Shown: positions 15,487 through 24,234 of the stretch, piece after piece
Layout of the letters: every line of letters starts with the position of its first letter
How positions within the stretch are numbered: the first letter of the stretch is position 1
Source of the DNA: Bacillota bacterium
GTDB taxonomy: Bacteria > Bacillota > JADQBR01
Reading direction: 5' to 3'
NCBI GenBank assembly: GCA_016278515.1
Contig: JADQBR010000132.1
Coordinates: 1 to 53,303 of the forward strand
Length of the DNA stretch: 53,303 nt
Program-made: the position numbers and the translations under genes
The notes under the pieces: model-generated
Databases searched by the model: none
Told to the model about the DNA's origin: nothing
Seen by the model: the letters and a program-made list of their open reading frames with translations, nothing else

Positions 15487-16653
15487 ATGAAAAAGATTCA
15501 GACCTTTTTAATGAAGACCAAGATTGTTAGTGGCGAAAATTTGACTAGTCATGTTGGAGAATATGTCAAAGAGTTAAACGGCAAAAACATAATGATTGTA
15601 ACTGATCCCGGAATAATTAATGCTGGATTATTAAAAAGACTTGAAAAGAACCTGAAGGATATGTCTATTGATTTTACTATTTACAGTGAAGTAGTGTCCA
15701 ATCCTATTATATCTTCTATTGAAAAAGGGGCGGAGATTGCTAAAGAAGCGAAAACTGATTTGTTTATTGCTTTGGGTGGAGGAAGTTCTATTGACACTGC
15801 AAAGGGTATTAATATTTTATTGAGTAATGGTGGCGGTATAAAGAATTATGCTGGTGCTAATAAGGTACAGAAGCCGACCTGCCCCTTAATTGCCATCCCT
15901 ACGACATGTGGCACAGGTAGTGAAGTAACATGGTCGACAGTCGTTTCAGATCCTGAGCAGGGGTACAAATTTCCCGTTTTAACTACCCATGTAATGCCTG
16001 ACATCGCTATAATAGACCCGACATTAATGTCATCACTGCCGTCAAAGTTAATTGCTTCTACTGGAATGGATGCCTTGACCCATGCGTTAGAGGCGTATGT
16101 TTCCACGAATGCACAGCCTATCAGTGATGCATTAGCCATTCATGCAATAGAATTGATTTCAAACAACCTACGACAAGCTGTGCATTATCAAGAGAATCAA
16201 AATTATATTAGTGAAATGGCGATAGCCAGTACAATCGCAGGTATTGCTCTTAATATGCCCATGCTTGGCTTAGTTCACGCTATGGCAACACCCTTGGGTG
16301 GAATTTTTAACATTCCCCATGGAATTGCTAACGCAGTTTTGCTCCCTTATGTAATGAAGTTTAATCTTGTAGCTTGTCCTGAAAGATTTGCCAAAATCGC
16401 TCAGGTGATGGGAGAAAAAGTAGAAAGGCTAACCACATTGGAAGCAGCGGAGAAGGCATTTAAGGCTGTGCAAAAATTATCATCAGATGTAGGTATTCCT
16501 AATAATTTAAAAGATATTGGTATGGACATTAGCAAACTTGAAAAGCTGGCAGAAGATAGTATGAAAAGTGGCAATTGTAACACCAATCCTAGAAAAAATA
16601 GTATTGATGAAGTGAAAGCCATCTTTTGCGATGCATACGAAGGCCAATTGTAA
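15487..16653 (+). CDS. Iron-containing alcohol dehydrogenase (group III)
   Basis: A 388-residue Fe-ADH. The NAD-binding GGGSSIDTAKG motif is near residue 98. Metal ligands lie in the DALTHALEAY helix and in HAMATPLGGIFNIPHG, containing the conserved histidines. The length is standard for this family, which interconverts alcohols and aldehydes with NAD(P)H. ATG 15487 has GGGAGGAGG directly upstream. It follows the decayed third sigma-54 promoter copy, which may now express it. Substrate is unknown; 1,2-propanediol, ethanol, butanol or hydroxyacid-type substrates all occur in the family. Confidence 0.88.
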   Translation: MKKIQTFLMKTKIVSGENLTSHVGEYVKELNGKNIMIVTDPGIINAGLLKRLEKNLKDMSIDFTIYSEVVSNPIISSIEKGAEIAKEAKTDLFIALGGGSSIDTAKGINILLSNGGGIKNYAGANKVQKPTCPLIAIPTTCGTGSEVTWSTVVSDPEQGYKFPVLTTHVMPDIAIIDPTLMSSLPSKLIASTGMDALTHALEAYVSTNAQPISDALAIHAIELISNNLRQAVHYQENQNYISEMAIASTIAGIALNMPMLGLVHAMATPLGGIFNIPHGIANAVLLPYVMKFNLVACPERFAKIAQVMGEKVERLTTLEAAEKAFKAVQKLSSDVGIPNNLKDIGMDISKLEKLAEDSMKSGNCNTNPRKNSIDEVKAIFCDAYEGQL

Positions 16654-16979
16654 TAACTTAGAAGGAGCAGCAGGGAATAACAAATCCATTCGGGCAACGA
16701 CCCTGTCGAAGAGCTTAATCTGGTCTCCACCCATGGTAGGTAGAACGAAGGAAATGTAAGGGCCAGTAAAGGACCCCGTGGGCATGGGAGAGTAAACTCA
16801 TCAAGGGTTATGTGGAGATTCATTATGCGATCATATTTTTCCACCAAAAGGTATCTCTTGGTTATTGGGACTCTATATTTCCATATTATAACTCCATTTA
16901 AGTTCTATCTAGTGGGCGGCTATCGATGAGTATAGGAATTCTAAGAAGAAAAAATTCAATTTATAGAGGGAGAGAAAAA
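16654..16979. other. Intergenic region before the DctP-TRAP operon
   Basis: About 325 bases. A segment at 16680-16830 is slightly more GC-rich than its surroundings and has stop-free stretches on both strands, but I recognise no family. GAGGGAGAG at 16966-16974 is the ribosome binding site for dctP. No clear promoter is seen. Confidence 0.3.
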
Positions 16980-18074
16980 ATGATTTTAAAGCATAAAAAA
17001 ATGTTAGTATTGGTCGGTATTCTTATTTTAATGGTTATTTCTGTAGCAGGGTGTGGTGGTAATACTGCTCCAGAGCAAGAAAGAGGGTCTAATGGCGGTG
17101 AGAAAGCCAACCAGTCACCTGAGTTAAAAAACTATGAGATTAAACTTGCGCATAGTTCGCCGGCGGTTAATGACAGGCTCGAAACTGCCTGCCTTGAATT
17201 TAAAAATTATGTCGAAGAGAAATCTGGAGGCAGAATTAAGGTTACCACATTTCCCGCCAGCCAATTAGGCGGAGAAAGGGAGCAAATGGAAGGAGTTCAA
17301 GTGAGAACGATTGATATGGCAGCGATAACTACGGGTCCCTTCCCCGGCATATTCAAGGATATTATGGTTTTCGATTTACCTTATTTATTCTCTTCACAAA
17401 AGGTAGCTTGGGAAGTACTGGACGGCCCGGTAGGACAAGAAATCCTCGAGAGATTGAGGGCGGAAACGGGTATTCGCACATTAATATGGGGGGAAAATGG
17501 TTTTAGGAATTTCACCAACGACGTAAGGCCAATCAGAAAACCTGAGGATGTGAAAGGTTTAAAAATTAGAACAATGGAAAATCCAGCGCATATGGCTTTT
17601 GTGAAGGCTCTGGGTGGAGATCCGACTCCTATGTCTTTTTCAGAAGTGTATACAGCACTAGCCCAAGGTACTATTGATGGACAAGAGAATCCACTTTCAA
17701 TAATTATGTCGATGAGATTCTGGGAAGTTCAAAAATATGTTACGCTTGATGGTCACCTTTATAGTCCATATTTATTTATAATTAATGATGATCTATATAA
17801 TTCCATGGATGAAGAAGCTCAAAAAATAATGGACGACGGAGCGAAAGTATGGCAACAAGTTGAAAGAGATTTAAATACTAAGCAAGGAGACGAAGCTGTA
17901 GCAGTACTCAAAAAAGAAGGAATGCAGGTGGAAGAATTATCTATAGAGGAAGTTCAAGCATTTCGTGAAGCAACTAAAACAGTTTATGATGACTTTGGTA
18001 AAGAAAATATTGATAATGAGCTCTTAGATAAAGTTCTCGCGGCAGTCAATGAGGCAGAAGAAAAACTAAAATAG
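16980..18074 (+). CDS. dctP: TRAP transporter solute-binding lipoprotein, DctP family
   Basis: A 364-residue binding protein. The N-terminus is a lipoprotein signal (MLVLVGILILMVISVAGC, lipobox VAGC), then a low-complexity linker. The mature domain begins YEIKLAHSSPAVNDRLETA and contains the family segments GGRIKVTTFPASQLGGEREQ, VKGLKIRTMENP with the substrate-carboxylate arginine, and ALAQGTIDGQENPLS. ATG 16980 has GAGGGAGAG upstream; the earlier in-frame ATG 16926 would add an implausible N-terminus. It binds an organic acid outside the membrane and passes it to DctQM (18199-19990). Confidence 0.9.
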   Translation: MILKHKKMLVLVGILILMVISVAGCGGNTAPEQERGSNGGEKANQSPELKNYEIKLAHSSPAVNDRLETACLEFKNYVEEKSGGRIKVTTFPASQLGGEREQMEGVQVRTIDMAAITTGPFPGIFKDIMVFDLPYLFSSQKVAWEVLDGPVGQEILERLRAETGIRTLIWGENGFRNFTNDVRPIRKPEDVKGLKIRTMENPAHMAFVKALGGDPTPMSFSEVYTALAQGTIDGQENPLSIIMSMRFWEVQKYVTLDGHLYSPYLFIINDDLYNSMDEEAQKIMDDGAKVWQQVERDLNTKQGDEAVAVLKKEGMQVEELSIEEVQAFREATKTVYDDFGKENIDNELLDKVLAAVNEAEEKLK

Positions 18075-18084
18075 GTTCTTAGTG

Positions 18085-18127
18085 GGAAGTTGGTTAGGAG
18101 TTGATATACATCCTCCAATCAACTTCC
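18085..18127 (+). promoter_or_regulatory. Intercistronic hairpin between dctP and dctQ
   Basis: GGAAGTTG (18085-18092) pairs with CAACTTCC (18120-18127), extended inward by GGAG/CTCC with small mismatches. Position just after the binding-protein gene suggests an attenuator or mRNA-stability element. Confidence 0.55.
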
Positions 18128-18198
18128 TATAAGTTTATAATTTTCATTTTAGTTCTTTTCGTACATTGTCTCAAGGATGATATGACTGGAGGGAGAAC

Positions 18199-18720
18199 AT
18201 GAAGTTTATAAAAAAGCTGGATAAAGTAATGACGTTTTTTGAGGAATACATTATTACTATACTGTTATTTTTAATGACTGTGGTTACATTTTGGGGTGTA
18301 ATTAATCGTTTTTTTCTTAAAGAATCCCTTCCTTGGTCTGAAGAGTTGGCCAGATACTTGAGTATTTGGGCGGCGCTTATTGGTGCTAGCCTAGGTGTTA
18401 AAAAAGGGGTACATATTGGTGTTGAGGCATTTGTGACAGTTTTGCCTGCTAGAATTCAAGAATATGTCTCCGTGGTTACGATTTTTTTAAGCTTAGTTTT
18501 TTGCACAGCGATGGCTTATATAGGTTATGACTTTAGTTTAAAGTTAATGGAGACAGAGCAATTATCCGCTGCTATGCGTATTCCAATTGTAATTGCTTAC
18601 GCGGCAATTCCGGCAGGTACTTTTCTCATGGCAGTTCGCTACGCAATGTTACTTGTGGAAACAGTTTTAAAGGTTAGGCAAAATGTGTCCGGAAGCGGGG
18701 GGGGGAATCTTAATGGGTAG
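18199..18720 (+). CDS. dctQ: TRAP transporter small permease, DctQ family
   Basis: A 173-residue, four-transmembrane protein with the family pattern FFEEYIITILLFLMTVVTF, SLPWSEELARYLSIWAALIG and KKGVHIGVE. ATG 18199 follows GGAGGG. The 3-prime end contains a run of nine G (18697-18705), encoding the glycine-rich tail, and overlaps dctM by eight bases. It is the small membrane subunit of the DctPQM carboxylate transporter. Confidence 0.9.
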   Translation: MKFIKKLDKVMTFFEEYIITILLFLMTVVTFWGVINRFFLKESLPWSEELARYLSIWAALIGASLGVKKGVHIGVEAFVTVLPARIQEYVSVVTIFLSLVFCTAMAYIGYDFSLKLMETEQLSAAMRIPIVIAYAAIPAGTFLMAVRYAMLLVETVLKVRQNVSGSGGGNLNG

Positions 18721-19990
18721 TGTATTGCTAATTTCATTAGGTACCCTAATAATTCTAAATGTACCATTAGGAATTGTTATAGGTTTAGCCTCGTTAATAG
18801 CTTTAACAGTAAGCCAAGAAATACCACTATTCCTGATCGCTCAACGGATGTTTACGGGTCTTGATTCCTTTCCGCTTATGGCTGTTCCTTTATTTATGAT
18901 AGCCGGGCGATTTATGGAAAGAGGGGGGATATCTAAAAGACTTATAGACTTAGCCTCTAATATTGTAGGATCGGTTAGCGGTGGTCTTGCACTTGTTTCT
19001 GTACTTGCGTGCATGTTTTTTGCCGCAATATCGGGTTCTGCTCCGGCTACGGTGGTAGCTATCGGAGCAATTATGGTCCCGGCCATGGTTGAAGCCGGTT
19101 ATGATAAGGATTTTTCTGTCGCATTAATGGCTGCGGCCGGAACCATTGGTGTAATAATTCCTCCAAGTATTCCGTTCGTAACCTATGGAGTTACTATGGG
19201 TGTGTCAATTGGTCAGCTTTTTATGGCTGGAATAATCCCTGGTGCATTAATGGGCGGGTCATTAATGCTGGTAAGTTATCTGATTGCAAAAAAGAGGGGT
19301 TATCGAGGGACTGAAAAACCGACAGTGAAAAGTTTCTTGTTAGCTCTTAAGGAAGCTGTGTGGGGGCTTCTAATGCCTATTATAATCTTAGGAGGGATAT
19401 ACGGAGGAATGTTTACACCAACAGAGTCGGCAGCTGTTGCAAGCGTTTATGCCTTTGTGATAGGAAGATTTGTTTATAAAGAACTATCTTTCAAGGACTT
19501 TATAAAAGGGTTTTCTGAAGCGGGCGTAACATCCGCTATGGTTTTGTTTATTATTGGTACGGCTACAGCAATGGGTTGGATAATGACTACTGAGCAAATC
19601 CCGGTTAAAATAGCTAATACCCTTTCATCCATAGCTAGCAATGATATGATCTTACTATTATTAATCAACGTTATTTTATTAATTACAGGAACCTTGATGG
19701 AACTAAATGCAGCCATAATTATCCTTGGGCCCATATTTTTGCCATTATTAATAGTTACTGATATAAACCTTGTGCATTTTGGCGTGATTATGGTAGTGAA
19801 TATGACTATTGGCCTCTTAACGCCTCCTTTGGGAATACATCTTTTTATTGCAGGGACGTTGGAAGAGGGCGTATCTTTCAAACAGATTGTTCGGGCCGTA
19901 ATACCTTTTCTAGCTATTTTACTGTTAGATCTATTTTTGTTGACTTATATTCCAAAGCTTTCTTTAGTTTTGATCGAGTTGTTTGGTTGA
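18713..19990 (+). CDS. dctM: TRAP transporter large permease, DctM family
   Basis: A 425-residue membrane protein with about 12 transmembrane segments. The signature regions are FPLMAVPLFMIAGRFMERGG, FAAISGSAPATVVAIGAIMV and IGVIIPPSIPFVTYGVTMGV. The last part includes LLTPPLGIHLFIA. ATG 18713 is preferred, with the G-run of dctQ acting as ribosome site; an in-frame ATG at 18683 is less likely. It is the translocating subunit, usually sodium-coupled. A CoA-transferase remnant begins within five bases of its stop. Confidence 0.92.
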   Translation: MGSVLLISLGTLIILNVPLGIVIGLASLIALTVSQEIPLFLIAQRMFTGLDSFPLMAVPLFMIAGRFMERGGISKRLIDLASNIVGSVSGGLALVSVLACMFFAAISGSAPATVVAIGAIMVPAMVEAGYDKDFSVALMAAAGTIGVIIPPSIPFVTYGVTMGVSIGQLFMAGIIPGALMGGSLMLVSYLIAKKRGYRGTEKPTVKSFLLALKEAVWGLLMPIIILGGIYGGMFTPTESAAVASVYAFVIGRFVYKELSFKDFIKGFSEAGVTSAMVLFIIGTATAMGWIMTTEQIPVKIANTLSSIASNDMILLLLINVILLITGTLMELNAAIIILGPIFLPLLIVTDINLVHFGVIMVVNMTIGLLTPPLGIHLFIAGTLEEGVSFKQIVRAVIPFLAILLLDLFLLTYIPKLSLVLIELFG

Positions 19991-19994
19991 GGTA

Positions 19995-20291
19995 ACGCCT
20001 GTTGCTTTGGCGGACAGTGTTACAAGTATCTTTGCAGCGTTGGCAATTATGATTACAGTTTATGAGAGAGACGTGGTTGACAGTGGCAGAGGGCAGTCCA
20101 TTGCCAGTCACTGATAGAAGTCGAAGACTTAAGTAAAATCCAGCTACCGGGCATGTTTGCCAAATTATCTCTTGCTCCGGGATCCGTTATATTTACCGGC
20201 CGGACAAAGGTGCGCATAACAAAGAAATATACAAGGGTTTAGGCTTTATCGAGGAAGAGATTGAACAGTTGCCGAAGCCGGAATCATCTAG
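19995..20291 (+). pseudogene. Decayed class III CoA-transferase fragment
   Basis: This stretch matches two separate parts of the intact CoA-transferase gene at 40032. 19995-20100 resembles 40526-40630 (CCTGTTGCTTTGGCGGAC and following). 20101-20305 resembles 41030-41235 (the final codons, the TAG and the CCTTCGGTT after it). About 400 bases are deleted between two GGCAGTC-type short repeats, and point changes and frameshifts have accumulated. It cannot encode a functional enzyme. Confidence 0.85.
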
Positions 20292-20340
20292 ACCTTCGGT
20301 TAATGCTCTTGTAAGAAACTATTTAGGAGGTTACTTGATT

Positions 20341-21588
20341 ATGGTTAGTAAAAATTTCCCTAGAACGGCGGTTATCAAACAAAAATTTCCCGAGCAGGAA
20401 ATAGACCCGGTTAGTGAATTAGAAAAAGCATACAAGGCTTCACCTTTTGTGCAGCGGGTAAACCCTGGTGATAAGGTTGCAATTACTGCTGGTAGCCGAG
20501 GGATAGCTAATAGAGTTCCCTTGTACCAAAAACTGGTTAAACTTGTAAAGGAACAAGGTGGAGAACCCATAATAATAGCTGGGATGGGTACCCATGGTGG
20601 TGGGACCCCCGAAGGACGACTTTCGGTATTGGAGAAGTTGGGTATTACTGAAGAAATTGTAGGTGCTCCTGTTATCAGTACACCGAACGTAAAAATTCTA
20701 GGGGAAACCCCTTCCGGGTTAAAAGTCCATACGGCGGAGGAAGCAGTGAATAGTGACTGGGTGATTATTGTGGGAAGGGCCAAACCGCATACTTCTTTTT
20801 CCGGAACTTTGGAGAGCGGGCTAAACAAAATGATAGCTGTAGGTCTTGGTAAAGTTCCCGGTGCCGGTACGATTCATAGTCAAGGCTCCGCTGGTATGGA
20901 GCAGGCTATAAGAGAAATCGGTCAGGTATTCCGGGAAAAAGTGAATGTGTTGTGTGGTGTGCTTTTGGTAGAAAATGCTTTTGGCAACACTGCTCAACTA
21001 CAGGTAGTGTCTTCGGAGAAGTTTGTTGAGGCCGATGAAGAAGCCCTGAAATTGGCCCGAAAGTTAATGGCTAAACTGCCAGCGGATAATTTGGATATAC
21101 TTGTTGTGGATGAAATGGGTAAAAATTACAGCGGTACGGGGCTTGACCCAAAAATTATTGGTCGCTTAAGAATTTACGGTGTTATGGAATTAGAAACGCC
21201 CTTTATTAAACGCATTGGTATATTAGACATCAACTCGGCATCAGATGGCAACGGTACAGGTGTAGGATTAGCTGATTTCGTCACTGAGAAGCTGGTTACC
21301 AAGCTAGACATGGAGAAAACTTATCTAAACTGCGTCACTAGCGGCAATGTGCAGCGGGCTTTTATCCCTGTAAGAGCCAAAAGTGAAGAAAAACTGCTGC
21401 AGGCGGCTATAAAAAGTGTTGGTAGTCCTGATCCAGAACAGCTACGATATGTTCGGATTAAAAACACAATGGATCTTACATATGTGGAAGTATCAGAAAA
21501 TTTACTTGCTGAAATTAAAGATGTGGAAGTAGTGGTAGAGCCCGGTGCCATAGAAGTAAAAGAAAATGGTGACTTAGCAAAAAAATAG
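20341..21588 (+). CDS. LarA-like protein (DUF2088, nickel-dependent lactate racemase superfamily)
   Basis: A 415-residue protein. The N-terminal DUF2088-type region includes NPGDKVAITAGSRGIANR and GTHGGGTPEGR. The middle has VGRAKPHTSFSGTLESGLN followed by KMIAVGLGKVPGA, a stretch I associate with LarA homologues annotated as lactate racemase domain proteins. ATG 20341 is chosen because TTAGGAGG is 10 bases upstream; the longer frame runs into the CoA-transferase remnant. LarA itself racemises lactate with a nickel-pincer nucleotide and would need LarBCE, which are not in this window. A racemase or epimerase of a 2-hydroxy acid is a reasonable but unproven role, given the dehydrogenase and aldolase genes that follow. 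Confidence 0.7.
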   Translation: MVSKNFPRTAVIKQKFPEQEIDPVSELEKAYKASPFVQRVNPGDKVAITAGSRGIANRVPLYQKLVKLVKEQGGEPIIIAGMGTHGGGTPEGRLSVLEKLGITEEIVGAPVISTPNVKILGETPSGLKVHTAEEAVNSDWVIIVGRAKPHTSFSGTLESGLNKMIAVGLGKVPGAGTIHSQGSAGMEQAIREIGQVFREKVNVLCGVLLVENAFGNTAQLQVVSSEKFVEADEEALKLARKLMAKLPADNLDILVVDEMGKNYSGTGLDPKIIGRLRIYGVMELETPFIKRIGILDINSASDGNGTGVGLADFVTEKLVTKLDMEKTYLNCVTSGNVQRAFIPVRAKSEEKLLQAAIKSVGSPDPEQLRYVRIKNTMDLTYVEVSENLLAEIKDVEVVVEPGAIEVKENGDLAKK

Positions 21589-21608
21589 TTATAGAAGGGG
21601 GTGAATGG

Positions 21609-22268
21609 ATGTTAAATGAGATTAAGAAGAAGGCCCAGCAGATAAAGGCTAAACCGGTTGTAGCTGCCCTTAATAAAAATGGTTTTCTAGCAGAGTATTT
21701 TGATTCGCCAGAGGATGCATTGCAGCGAATATTAGAGCTAGTTCCACATGAAGGCACGGTGGGGGTAGGCGGCTCAGTAACTATTCGGGACATAGGAGTA
21801 GTGGAGGAGTTAAAAAAGAGATCTGCTCTAACCGTTTATGATCATTGGCAGAAAGGTCTCAGCTCTGAAGATATATTGGAATATCGTTATAAACAAACCC
21901 AATCAGATGTGTTTTTAAGCAGCAGCAACGCGGTAACCCAAGACGGGAAAATAGTAAATTGGGATGGGGTCGGTCAGAGGGTAGCATCCATGATCTTTGG
22001 TCCCCGTAAAGTGATACTGGTTATGGGGACGAACAAGATCGCACCTGATTTGGACAGTGCTATAAAAAGAGGACAGAAAATAGTCGCACCCATGAACTCC
22101 AGGCGGCTTGCCAAAGATACTCCTTGTGTAAAGTTTGGTAAGTGTGGTGACTGCAACAGTCCAGATAGAAGCTGTATTGTAACTACAATTTTGCACAAGC
22201 ATCCGGCGGGAAAACAATCTATTATGAAGTTTCATGTACTTTTAATAGGTCGAGAATTAGGTTTTTAA
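21609..22268 (+). CDS. LUD-domain protein (LutC/YkgG-like)
   Basis: A 219-residue protein with the LUD (DUF162) pattern: an N-terminal helical part, GTVGVGGSVTIRDIGVVEEL, DVFLSSSNAVTQDGKIVNWD, and GQRVASMIFGPRKVILVMGT. The C-terminal region adds four cysteines (CVKFGKCGDCNSPDRSC), seen in a subgroup of these proteins and likely metal or FeS binding. ATG 21609 follows GAAGGGGGTG. LUD proteins are often parts of lactate-utilisation complexes or electron-transfer partners. Next to LarA-like, GlcD-like and GlcF-like genes this supports 2-hydroxy-acid metabolism. Confidence 0.82.
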   Translation: MLNEIKKKAQQIKAKPVVAALNKNGFLAEYFDSPEDALQRILELVPHEGTVGVGGSVTIRDIGVVEELKKRSALTVYDHWQKGLSSEDILEYRYKQTQSDVFLSSSNAVTQDGKIVNWDGVGQRVASMIFGPRKVILVMGTNKIAPDLDSAIKRGQKIVAPMNSRRLAKDTPCVKFGKCGDCNSPDRSCIVTTILHKHPAGKQSIMKFHVLLIGRELGF

Positions 22269-22456
22269 GAACCACTAAATTTTAACTTAGTAATATAATG
22301 AATGTGTTATTATAATTCATAAAATTATGTCACATAAAGGCTAATCTATATAAATTGAATATCTTTAATTTGAAAATTTCAAAAAAACATTCTATTTTGA
22401 GTTTGATAAACACTGAGTTATAAAATATTACCATAAAAATTATGGAGGTGGGTAGT
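22269..22456. other. AT-rich spacer between the LUD and RraA-like genes
   Basis: Strongly AT-rich, with several TATAAT-like words (for example TAATATAATG at 22293 and TATTATAATTC at 22308). A housekeeping-type promoter for 22457 onward could lie here, but no pair of -35/-10 boxes is clear. GGAGGTGGG at 22444-22452 is the ribosome binding site for the next gene. Confidence 0.35.
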
Positions 22457-23233
22457 TTGACTACTAAAGAGATAGATTGGAGTAAGTACGAAGAAAAACT
22501 GACAGGGATAGTACCCAAGGAAATCTTTACTAAGGTGGATTTTCCGCGTTTGCCTGCGGAGGTGATTCAAGAATTTAGGGAAATGGAGGATCCCACGCCA
22601 ACTCTCAGCGATATATTGGATGGTTTGGGGATAAACGGTACCGTATCGGCTAGCACTCTAATTCCGGTGAACCCTGGTAAAGTTGTAGCTGGACAGGTTG
22701 TTACTATCAGGTACGGTTTGGAGCAACCCGTGCCGCTGAACTCCCACGAACAAAAGCGAAAGGCAGGCTTGGGAGATAGGGATGGCTATGCAGTAGCCCA
22801 ATCAGGCGACATAGTGGTAATGGATAATAGTGGGCGTGCCGATGTTTCCACTATTGGCGGCATATCAACTACAGTGGCCAACCTATACGGTTTGTCCGGG
22901 TGTATTGTTGACGGCGGTGTTCGTGATATCGGCTTAATGCGTGAATTAGGTTTTCCTGTATGGGCCCGGGGCAGAACACCCATTAGTGGGAAGTTTCGAG
23001 TGAGAACCGTTGAAATTAATGGTGTCGTTCAATGCGTAGGAGTAAAGGTGAGTTGTGGTGATTTAGCCGTTGCTGATGACAGTGGTGTTGTTTTTGTGCC
23101 TTATGAAATGGTGGGGAAAGTACTTGACATGGCTCAGCGGGCCTTTGCACACGAAGAAAAATTATTAGAAGCCATCAAAGATGGAGTTCCCATGTCAAAA
23201 TTAAAAGACATTTTATCTCCGGATAAATGGTAA
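22457..23233 (+). CDS. RraA-family protein (HMG/CHA aldolase or oxaloacetate decarboxylase-like)
   Basis: A 258-residue RraA-fold protein. Visible core: TLSDILDGLGINGTVS, GDIVVMDNSGRADVSTIGGI, IVDGGVRDIGLMRELGFPVWARG and a closing VVFVPYEM. DGGVRD holds the Asp and Arg that bind Mg and pyruvate-enolate in the HMG/CHA aldolases. An extra 45 residues precede the core compared with RraA. TTG 22457 is chosen because GGAGGTGGG sits directly upstream. These enzymes cleave 4-hydroxy-2-oxo acids to pyruvate or decarboxylate oxaloacetate. Adjacent to PanB this suggests carbon-carbon cleavage of a branched 2-oxo acid. Confidence 0.82.
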   Translation: MTTKEIDWSKYEEKLTGIVPKEIFTKVDFPRLPAEVIQEFREMEDPTPTLSDILDGLGINGTVSASTLIPVNPGKVVAGQVVTIRYGLEQPVPLNSHEQKRKAGLGDRDGYAVAQSGDIVVMDNSGRADVSTIGGISTTVANLYGLSGCIVDGGVRDIGLMRELGFPVWARGRTPISGKFRVRTVEINGVVQCVGVKVSCGDLAVADDSGVVFVPYEMVGKVLDMAQRAFAHEEKLLEAIKDGVPMSKLKDILSPDKW

Positions 23234-23275
23234 CTGTAATAGTATGAGTATAGAAGTGAGCGGGAGGTAGAAGTA

Positions 23276-24139
23276 ATGGTAACAAAAAATAAAAAAGTAA
23301 CAATTAACTATTTACAAGCAAAGAAAGTTAAAGGCGAAAAAATGACCCGAGTGGTTTTATGGGACTATCCAAGTGCCTGCATTGCTGACGAAGCAGGGGT
23401 AGATATGATTTTGGTAGGAGATTCGCTAGGGATGAGTATTTTGGGTTATACAAATACAATCCCAGTTACTATGGAAGATATGATTCATCACTGCAAAGCG
23501 GTCACCCGAGGAACAACGCGGTGCTTAGTAGTGGGGGACCTTCCCTTTATGTCCTACGAAGTTACTAAGGCGGAAGCGGTACGAAACGCCGGCCGATTAT
23601 TGAAAGAAAGCGGTGTGGATGCAATCAAGCTTGAAGGTGGCAGTGAAGTTGCTGACAAGGTTAGTGCAATTGTTAAAGCCGGTATCCCAGTACATGGGCA
23701 TATCGGACTTACACCGCAGAGTGTGATGCAGCTAGGCGGATTTAAAACACAAGGAAAAAGCGTTGAAGCGGCAGTGAAAATTTATAGGGATGCGCTTTCC
23801 TTACAGGAAGCTGGCTGTTTTGCCATTACCTTGGAATGTGTTCCTCCAATCATAGGGAAAATGATTTCTGAAAGAATATCTTCTTTAATAACTATTGGGG
23901 TGGGAGCAGGACCTTGGTGTGACGGCCAGAGCGTCAACCTACATGATCTGATCGGGCTTACCAGAAAACTTTCACCGAAGTTTGCCAAACGTTATGCCAC
24001 CGTTGGGGATACCATTAAAGAAGCCGTAGTACAGTATCACAATGAGACTATGGAAGGGGTTTTTCCTACTGAAGAGCATTGCTATAACATAGAAGCTGAA
24101 CTTATGGATGATATCGAAGAAGCCATTAAAAAGGTATAA
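23276..24139 (+). CDS. panB: 3-methyl-2-oxobutanoate hydroxymethyltransferase (PanB)
   Basis: A 287-residue PanB. Metal ligands sit in VGDSLGMSILGY (Asp), GDLPFMSYE (Asp) and KLEGG (Glu), and HGHIGLTPQSVMQLGGFKTQ and ECVPPIIGKMI (catalytic Glu) are conserved. The usual GAGPHCDGQ is GAGPWCDGQ here, so one histidine is a tryptophan. ATG 23276 follows GGGAGG. PanB moves a hydroxymethyl group between 5,10-methylene-tetrahydrofolate and 2-oxoisovalerate to give ketopantoate. It is reversible. No panC or panD is nearby. It sits instead between an aldolase-like gene and a TRAP transporter, which suggests a catabolic direction (ketopantoate to 2-oxoisovalerate). Confidence 0.88.
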   Translation: MVTKNKKVTINYLQAKKVKGEKMTRVVLWDYPSACIADEAGVDMILVGDSLGMSILGYTNTIPVTMEDMIHHCKAVTRGTTRCLVVGDLPFMSYEVTKAEAVRNAGRLLKESGVDAIKLEGGSEVADKVSAIVKAGIPVHGHIGLTPQSVMQLGGFKTQGKSVEAAVKIYRDALSLQEAGCFAITLECVPPIIGKMISERISSLITIGVGAGPWCDGQSVNLHDLIGLTRKLSPKFAKRYATVGDTIKEAVVQYHNETMEGVFPTEEHCYNIEAELMDDIEEAIKKV

Positions 24140-24234
24140 AATTTAAAGAGTAATGTTTCCACTAATTGGAAGGGGGGATGGTAAAGTTTAGAAGGTTATT
24201 GACAGAGATTTTAACTATAAAAGGAGGAGATAAC

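Noticed and set aside
16401-16847. 148-residue minus-strand open frame
   Set aside because: Largely the shadow of the Fe-ADH 3-prime end. The unique part resembles nothing I know.
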